From positions 178,160,556 to 178,224,555 of the forward strand of contig CP136067.1 of the NCBI GenBank assembly GCA_032622095.1: DNA of 64,000 nucleotides, written 5' to 3'. Made by a program: the position numbers and the translations under genes. Under the pieces are notes generated by a model. That model ran no database searches, was not told where the DNA came from, and worked only from the letters and a program-made list of their open reading frames with translations. This DNA is from Siphonodentalium dalli (Eukaryota; Mollusca; Scaphopoda; Gadilida; Siphonodentaliidae). Of the stretch, positions 57,151 through 64,000 are shown in pieces (position 1 is the stretch's first letter; each line of letters begins with the position of its first letter).

Positions 57151-59299
57151 TGTCCCCACAATTACACCGGTGACGTAAACACTCGTGCTAATCTTTGTCG
57201 TCCTATCGTGACTCTATCGGTACGGTTTATACTCAAGTACGAAATAACCATAATACATTCGCCCAGTGGATTATCGATCGACCACAGAATATGAAAAACT
57301 CTACACCAGCTTACACCACAGTGTGGCGTACTGAGGCCTGTTTAACGGGTAGTTTGTGATTTCTTTCTGAACATCAGCCGACTGTGTAAAAATCTGGTGT
57401 GGTCCAGCGATATGTAGTGTTCTCTTTCGGAAGTTGTCTTCATAATTATATAAACTGCGAACTTGCTTGTTTTCGAGAGGGATTCCCCCCCCCTCCTGGA
57501 TAACTCCGTCGCGTACTTTGCGATCGCAGGACGAGGTACAGCGATTGGGCTTTTCACATTCGGCTTGGTCCAGACATTCCTCATCCCAACGAATTGAGTG
57601 TGTTGCGGATCTCCTTCATCCACTTACTGTTCACATATCCAGTGTGCCACAAGGTCATCATTACATCATATAATCTTAGGGTGATTCTGTTTATGGGCAT
57701 ACAAATTAGTCTGGCCCAGTACGATATATAGGAGGCCCGCTTTCATTTTCCCGGTTATAGGGCACATACCCAGTTTGACATACACTTAGGGCGTTGATGT
57801 GGATTCCCCCCACCCCTACTGTGTCTGTCCGAATCCCCTTTTTCTTGCTTTTCGAATCGAGCTAGATTCCCATAGCCCCCCCCCCCATCTCAGATTCGTT
57901 CGACATAATGGGGTTACGAGTAATTGATTTTTCGTAGACTTCCAGAATACTCTTTGCTAAGTTTGTGATTTCTGGCTTTACCGAGTAGTGCATAGGTTGC
58001 GTTTCATTTTCGTTCAATACCCCCAATATCGTTTTCTAACTAATTTGATTTCGCCATGTTTTTGTTGTTTGTTAGTTTGTTTTGCTCGTCGGGGAAGTTG
58101 TACCTGCAGGCAGTTATACTGCCCACATTCAGTTGGCTGCCGGCTGCGCAGTTATATCTAACCGAAGGGGTTACAATGCAATGTTTAATTATCCAGTAGC
58201 TTGTCGAAATAGTAGTTGCGTCATCATACAGAACATTACAGGCAGGGTATACATTACGATGGATAAGATATACCTCTTCATCGGGACAACAATTGTCCCG
58301 CGGTTACACACCTACTGTGGATTCTCTCCCTTGTCAACGGATACCGTGGTTGTTGGTTCCTATCTGCGTCGTCGATTTTGGTAGCATTTTTCCTTTATTT
58401 GGAAGTCTGTGGCAGTCACAGTTTGCGCTGCCACTTGCCATATTTGCCAATGGCAACAATAATTCACATTTGGCAAAAAATATTTTCATTTGGCAAAAGT
58501 TTTGGCAAGTCGCATTTTAATTCCTCAAGCAATTTGAAAAAAAATAAATAGTGGTCAATCAATACCATTAAGTTCAGGAAACTCTTACATCGTAATTATA
58601 TTAGTGGTGTTTTATAAGGTTGAGGGACAGTTAACACCTATTTAGATGCAGTTAATCTCATAACATTAGTACTGATGGTTGGAAGGATTACTAATGTGCC
58701 TACTGCATGATGGAGAAACCGTTCTACCATTGTTTTGTTAAGTGATTGGCTTATTGTTGTATGATAAACCACAACAGAGATGCGAGTGTTTATAATTATT
58801 AACAAACTGCCTCCTATCGATATCAAAATGCGTTCAAATCCGCGAGTGTCGGACACATAAGACTTGATAGCAAATGGTACTATCAGGGATAACATTTGGC
58901 AATTGCTAAAAATAATTCGGCAAAACATATTTTCATTTGGCAGGTTAATTGGCATAAGTAAATTTCGGTCCAGCGCGGACCCTGGTGGAAGTGTTATGGA
59001 TGGCACATTTCCCGGGATGCAAGTATGGATTGTCATTGTCGGGTAAGTTGGGTAGAGTTTGCATACACCTGTCTCATATACAGGTTATAAGTCTGCCTCA
59101 ATGTCCCATATATTCCTTGAAGTTGTTGTAGCGTCACTAGGCAGGAGGGGCTCGAGTTTTCTCCACGTATCAGCACACCGGTGTACCCGATCAGCAGGGC
59201 CATTGGTTTATCAATCGACCATCCCTCCATTCAGTGACCCAGTCTTGTACACGACCATTAGTAAGTCAGGTTATGCCTTTTGATGGTTCCAGTCATGTA
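57151..59299. other. Intergenic, no gene
   Basis: No gene recognised. A diverged direct repeat with ATTTTCATTTGGCA is present near 58470-58510 and 58900-58950. Confidence 0.35.
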
Positions 59300-59303
59300 T
59301 TAA

Positions 59304-59590
59304 AGACATATTTTGGGCTTGTTCGGGTGTCTTAAACTGTTAAGTTAGTATTCATGCAGTCTGCCAACGGGGGAATGTAGAAATCTACTAACTCGCCAAA
59401 ATTCTCAAGCTCATCGGCCGTAGAACTTTATATAAAACATCACCTGCAATACTCTCAATTTACATATTTAATTCTCGATTCGGGACGCGACTATCTGCGA
59501 CTAAGCAACAAAACGATTTGTCATGGAGAGACGCTGGATTTAATTACTATATCATAATGACAGTGTCTTCTATTAGTTGGATTTAAAAAC
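59304..59590 (+). repeat. AGACATA repeat family, copy 4
   Basis: After TTAA (59300-59303): AGACATATTTTGGGCTTGTTC, then GGGGGAATGTAGAAA and TCTCGATTCGGGACGCGACT, matching copy 2. Confidence 0.6.
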
Positions 59591-60392
59591 AAAACAACAA
59601 CAAAACATAACAAAACACAAGATGTCAGCATAAGTCACGTTCTATCAAACGGGTGAGGAGGTACTCACAAGTGTGTCAGCACTTCTCCTTCTTCCCCCGG
59701 GCGGACAGCTCGGGTGGCCCGTGCAATATACAATGATATACTGTAAGTATACGCTTGCAAATATGTTATACCTCTCGTGTTGACAACCCAAATTATTATG
59801 TATCAGTGTTATAACGGCAACTGGGAGAGGGGGTTATGTATAAGTGGATCGCACTTGTCCTCCAATCCCAATCTGTATTGTTATATACTTATTGGTAATA
59901 AATATGTTTCAACCAAACTCGATTAGGTAATATTCCTCGGGGGGAGTGGTGTCGCGGTGATCGTATGGTATACATAGTGTCGTGGTCCGGTTTGACCACT
60001 TGTTATTTGTCCGTCTGTCTGTAGACACTTACGCATGGTGCTATAACTGACCTATTTTCACGCTGATCGGTATCATATGTGGTGTATGAATTTCTCCGCA
60101 CCAAATACAGATCGAAGTCGATTATGGGTTTGATCCGATAAATTTTAAAGGAATTATGGCCCTTTGCCATTGAATTCATGCATGCTTCGAAAATTAAACC
60201 ATTTTTCAACTGTTAGGTTCCATTAACTTGGTCTGAGTTTCTCAACGCACGACTACAGATTGAGTTCGAATATGGTTTGATCCGATATTCTTCATGACGT
60301 TCTGCCCCTTGATTATTTTCTTCATGTCTGACAATATATCTTAGTTACACAGTATGCAATGTCCAGGCAGACTGTTATAAACCCGGTTTCCA
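59591..60392. other. Spacer upstream of the tyrosine-recombinase element
   Basis: No gene. Contains a repeat with GTTTGATCCGATA (60130 and 60272). Confidence 0.35.
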
Positions 60393-60751
60393 ATGTCATG
60401 CAGTTTTTCCCCACATAGAGCCACCGCGATAGTATCAAGTTACAATGACTCTCTTTTGCACTGGGCGAAATACCTGCTAGCGGGTGTGTTGGCCATCAGA
60501 TGCGATATCATTGAGGGGAATGTTTCTGCTATCATTTTACACGCCTGGTTAATTCCATTGCAGCTTAGAGGCCTAATCTGGTTTTTCTGTTTAATAGCAT
60601 TACTGTTGTTGGTTAATGCAGTGATTGGGTTAAGTAGATGGTTGGTTGCCTCAGCTCCCCTGGTTGCTGTGGGCACTCGCCATGATGTACCGGTGAGTTT
60701 TGGTGCTTCATACGGTGGTTTTCTGACCTTAGTACTTGTTTTCTCCTTTTT

Positions 60752-61603
60752 TTGGATGCCAATAACGACAGCAATGACCCGACACCGATTAGTACCCGAT
60801 GTCCCGGTGGAAGTGGTTGGACCATCGCTGGTGACCAGGCATGCCTTACCAGCCGGCATCACTGCCTGTTTCGAAGGGGGTGCCCGCCAGGAGTGGTACA
60901 TATTCTACGGCCGCGCCTACAATTGTTCGTCCCTTACGGCCGTGTGCCTGGCAGTGTGCGGCATAGGTCGGTTCCGTCGACTACAGGTTCATCGGTTGGT
61001 GCGCGATCGCCACGTGGTCGGGCGCGTGCTGTGGTCATGCCCGAGGAGGTTGCATCGGTGGCTCAGCCGGCATCCCTGCCCGTTCGAATGGGGTGCCCGC
61101 CAGGAGTGGTACATATTCTACGTCCGCGCCTACAATTGTTCGTCCCGTACGGCCACGGGTCACGCGTGTGTCTGGCAGTGTGCGTCATAAGTCGGTGCGG
61201 TCGACTACAGTTTCATCGGTTGGTGCGTGATCGTCGCGTGGTCGGGCGCGTGCTGCGGTCACGCCCGAGGAGGTTGCATTGGTGGCTGGTCGGCCGATAT
61301 TCGCGGGGAAGACGAGCAGTGTCTTTTCCGGGCCGGGATAGCGGGCATCTCCTATCAATCCCGCCAGTGCATTCTGCAGAGGACCAGGCGGGTCTGGCTC
61401 CAAAGTTGCAGGACGCGTGGCTGGACTTGGTGGCGTCGTCTCCCGTTGATGGTGCCGCGGGTCCCTCGTCGGCATTAGGACAGCCGCAGACTAACGCTAC
61501 AGTGGCTTCTGATCTCGGAATTCCCCAGCTCGCCCCATGGGCCGACCTGGAACCTACTCCGTTGCCTGCGTCGCTGACCATCGACACCGTGTTGGGACTA
61601 TGA
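60752..61603 (+). pseudogene. Low-complexity N-terminal ORF of the tyrosine-recombinase element, with an internal tandem duplication
   Basis: A GC-rich open frame of 283 codons ends just before the recombinase. It contains two copies of a ~213-225 bp unit (from 60881 and from 61094, marker TGCCCGCCAGGAGTGGTACA). The second copy has a 12-bp insertion and continues in a different frame from the first. The Arg/Ser/Pro-rich text (SVGARSPRGRARA) and the later DAWLDLVASSP segment look like the head of such element proteins. No RT, SGNH or zinc motif was found. The true start is unclear; another open frame begins at 60393. Confidence 0.45.
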
Positions 61604-62416
61604 CTCGTCTCATCGATGCGGCCCTTACCCCTTCATCTCGGACAGGTCCCGTCCGCCACTGGGGTTGGTTTGTTCTGTTTGTTTTCCGCTTTAACGTACG
61701 AGCGTATCCGCCCGTTGACATGAGCACGCTGGGGCTCTTTCTCGCGCATCTTTTCCAGATCGGGTATAGCACCTCCACGTTGCGTAGCGTTTTGTCGGCC
61801 ATCGCCTATCAGCACAACATTCAGGGCTTGGCGACTCCCCCAACACATTTCCGGATTCACAAATTGCTCGCGGGCCGACCCAGTACTCTTCCTATGTTAC
61901 ACTCTATGATCGCTGTTTTGCTTAGTGGCGTGGCAGCACACACTGAACTAGTTCTCTTCCGCGCGCTATTCGTATTCGCGCTCACGCGCTGGCCCGTATC
62001 GACGAAATGTGCACTTCCCTCTCTGTTCATATCTAATGTCCAGCTCGTTCCAATGTTACGGTTACGCCCGCCTCTATATACTTCTGCTTCACACAGTGCT
62101 CATACATTGCCCCAAGTGGTCACCATTGGCAAGTTAGCGGAACCAGCTTTTTGTCCACAACGACTCACTTCAGTCTTCACTAAACATCGCGCTATCCGGG
62201 CGGGCCCCTTCTTCTGCTTACCGGACGATCGGGGGATCACGCGGGAGCATTTCAGTGCCATTCTCCGCCGGTGTTGTCAGTTCTGCGATTGGATGACCGG
62301 GAATTCAAGTCTCATTCCTTTCGGATAGGAGGGGCGTGCTTGGCAGCATCGCGTGGTTACTCCGATGAACAAAGCGGATGCGCGGGCGCTGGAACTCCAT
62401 TGCGTTTCGTTAGTAC
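61537..62416 (+). pseudogene. Tyrosine recombinase (DIRS/Crypton-type), frameshifted
   Basis: This enzyme would integrate circular element DNA. The core-binding domain is clear (STLGLFLAHLFQIGYSTSTL, LSAIAYQHNI, HFRIHKLLAG). The catalytic domain follows, but the first catalytic Arg (ARIDEM, codon 61995) is in another frame from its surroundings. GPFFCLP and ITREHFSAILRR are back in the first frame. The HxxR box (HSFRIGG, 62313-62324) is in a second frame and GRWNS with the expected nucleophile Tyr (TAC 62414-62416) in a third. A TAG lies directly before the Tyr. All key residues survive at the DNA level, but the copy cannot make the enzyme. Confidence 0.8.
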
Positions 62417-62866
62417 TTCCGTCCTCCGCAGTTGACATAACCGCGTTCCCGCGATTGCCAGTTTCCGTTAGTTTTTCTTGCCACCCTCGCATAGCGCAGT
62501 CACAGCGGTCGTGCCGGCACCCTTCCATTATTGCCGGGCGTCATCTACAGTTTCGTCTGCCGATTCGACGGGCACGCATAGTCTGATTTCCCGCGACAGG
62601 GGGGGGGGGGTCTGGTAGGGTTATCCGCCTGTATGTCGTGTCGCAGCACGCGTGGGGGATCTCGCTGCCTGGTCTCTCCCTGCCCAATGTTTTTTTCTGT
62701 TTTCCGACCCCCCCAATTTTCGGTACTTCGTGGCCCGGTTTCCGTTACCTTTCCGGTCGTCATCCGCCCCTGCCTCTGCTGGCGGTGCGCTATGGTTGCG
62801 CCGGTTTCACAGTTCCAGTGATGGTTTTTTGGTTAATTTTTCTTTTCTTTTGGTTATTATTTTTAA
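62417..62866. other. 3' part of the tyrosine-recombinase element, non-coding
   Basis: GC-richer sequence with G and C runs (62601-62611, 62708-62716) and no recognisable gene. It passes into T-rich repeats. Confidence 0.4.
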
Positions 62867-63160
62867 AGGGATACTGTACCCAAAATGCTGTTGTTGGTTT
62901 CTATAGTCTCAAAGTCGGAGAATAAGGTAACAATTTTTCCTTTATTTGAAATTTACCGGATACAAATTGTCGTTGTCGAGTAATTTGTATAGTTATATCT
63001 CACATTTTGAACTTTTAAATTATTAATTTTTAGGATAGCATATTAACCTGAGCGTTTACAGAATACATCGACGACTCAAATTACTTATGTTTCTCTATAT
63101 TATCGATCTTAGATCGGTGTTATTATCGGACATTTATCGAAAATTGCGCACAGTACCCCT
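62867..63160. mobile_element. TTAA-flanked MITE inserted in a T-rich array
   Basis: 294 bp, left end AGGGATACTGTACCCAAAATG after TTAA (62863-62866). The right end, inward, is AGGGGTACTGTGCGCAATTT, followed by TTCA (63161-63164), a one-base variant of TTAA. T2-like TTAAAGGG terminus. No coding capacity. Confidence 0.75.
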
Positions 63161-63164
63161 TTCA

Positions 63165-63470
63165 GCGCTCATCGGTCTCTGGTAGCGCTGGTTCACTGTT
63201 CTAGTGATGGTTTTTTGTTATTTATTTTTCACTGTTCTAGTGATGGTTTTTTGGTGTGTGTTTTTCTGCGCTCATCAGTCCCTGGTAGCGCCGGTTCTCA
63301 CTTTTATAGTGACTGTTTTTTGGTGATTTTTTTTTGGTTTTTGGTTATTTATTTTTCACTGTTCTAGTGATGGTTTTTTGGTGGTTTTTTTTCTGCGCTC
63401 ATCAGTCCCTGGTAGCGCCGGTTCTCACTTTTATAGTGACTGTTTTTTGGTGATTTTTTTTCTCCAGCGC
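63165..63470. repeat. Irregular tandem array with GCGCTCATCAGTCCCTGGTA units
   Basis: Unit starts at 63165, 63268, 63395 and 63467 (spacing 103, 127, 72). Within them CACTGTTCTAGTGATGG and CACTTTTATAGTGACTG alternate, each followed by a T/G-rich run. The CACT..AGTG motif is a small palindrome. Confidence 0.8.
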
Positions 63471-63828
63471 TCTTCAGTCTCTGGGTTGTGGTGGGTCTTT
63501 CTTATTTCCCCGCCCCGGCGTTGCGTAATTTTACAATTTCCCTTTCAGGGTGGGTTATTGCCTCAGTGCCCCCCCTGGTATTTTATTGGCTTCTGGTGGG
63601 TGTATGCCGAGCTCGCGTATGACACTTCACTCGGCAAGTGGCGTGGCACACCCATGTTGTATATGGTTCAAGCGGGGCCGCGCCACATGCCGATGGTTGT
63701 TTTGATTAATTTCGGTAATTCAATAAAAGAATTGCCATTACGCAAATATGTCTTAGTCTTTATTTATTTAGCCCACCAATGGTACCCAGGGAATTGTCTT
63801 AGAGTAGGGAGATAGGATATAAAATACA
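63471..63828. other. Tail of the recombinase element region
   Basis: A plus-strand open frame continues here without recognisable domains. AATAAA at about 63722 may be the element's polyadenylation signal. Confidence 0.35.
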
Positions 63829-64000
63829 CTTTTACGAAGGAAAATATTTTTACTGTATCGACCTGCGATCGGGGTCAGCGGGTTAGAACGTTCGAGGTCA
63901 AGTGAACATCTGAGCGCCAAGCACGAGGAGGGCGGGTATCTCGATTGATTGTCCTCGTGGTGACGTTGTCGATACCCGACTGCCCATTCATACAAATTCC
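63829..64000 (+). repeat. tRNA-derived SINE-like repeat, copy 2, cut by window end
   Basis: Nearly identical to 51949-52155 apart from a ~20-bp deletion after AATATTTTTA. A box about 63871-63890; degenerate B box about 63938-63949. Confidence 0.5.

Noticed and set aside
60440-60901. Minus-strand 153-codon open frame opposite the recombinase element
   Set aside because: GC-rich opposite-strand shadow without recognisable family; the plus strand carries the recombinase context.

Overview
This is transposon-rich, intron-containing animal DNA with no prokaryotic features. The mix (secreted Apple/PAN plus C-type lectin gene, SAM-domain gene, DIRS-like element with an SGNH-hydrolase ORF, PIF/Harbinger element, LINE fragments, many TTAA-flanked MITEs) suggests a marine invertebrate such as a mollusc, another lophotrochozoan or amphioxus. 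The species cannot be fixed from the sequence.

Layout. 1-2.9 kb (minus): 5' half of a decayed DIRS-like retroelement (SGNH-like ORF, an intron-like gap, a gag-like zinc-finger ORF, the start of pol). 3.2-5.5 kb (plus): a small SAM-domain gene of which only the first and last coding exons are recognisable. 5.9-7.7 kb: palindrome array, a LINE reverse-transcriptase fragment split by a TTAA-flanked foldback MITE, and a 27-bp minisatellite. 8.3-13.3 kb: a complete but inactivated PIF/Harbinger transposon with TTA target duplications, itself carrying a nested MITE. 15-18 kb: foldback and piggyBac-like MITEs.

19.0-49.4 kb (plus): one host gene, a secreted protein with an N-terminal Apple/PAN-like region and a C-terminal C-type lectin domain. 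It has three exons joined in matching phase 1. Its two introns (about 8.5 and 21.2 kb) hold most of the repeats: six copies of a ~490-bp TTAA-flanked MITE, other TTAA families, foldbacks, LINE pieces, a ~150-bp tandem array and a recent 1.55-kb tandem duplication.

50-60 kb is repeat-rich intergenic DNA (SINE-like copy, 125-bp and 16-bp tandem repeats, foldbacks). 60.4-63.5 kb (plus) holds a GC-richer, degenerate tyrosine-recombinase element, followed by a MITE and a T-rich tandem array. A second SINE-like copy ends the window.

The recurring theme is insertion at TTAA. Several unrelated MITE families here are flanked by TTAA, and in several places neighbouring elements abut and share one TTAA, as if the target site of one element served as the landing site of the next. 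In one case removing the MITE and one TTAA restores continuous reading across the host LINE. No new protein system is evident. The clearest novel signals are this TTAA chaining, the putatively intron-containing SGNH/gag retroelement and the Apple-lectin gene.
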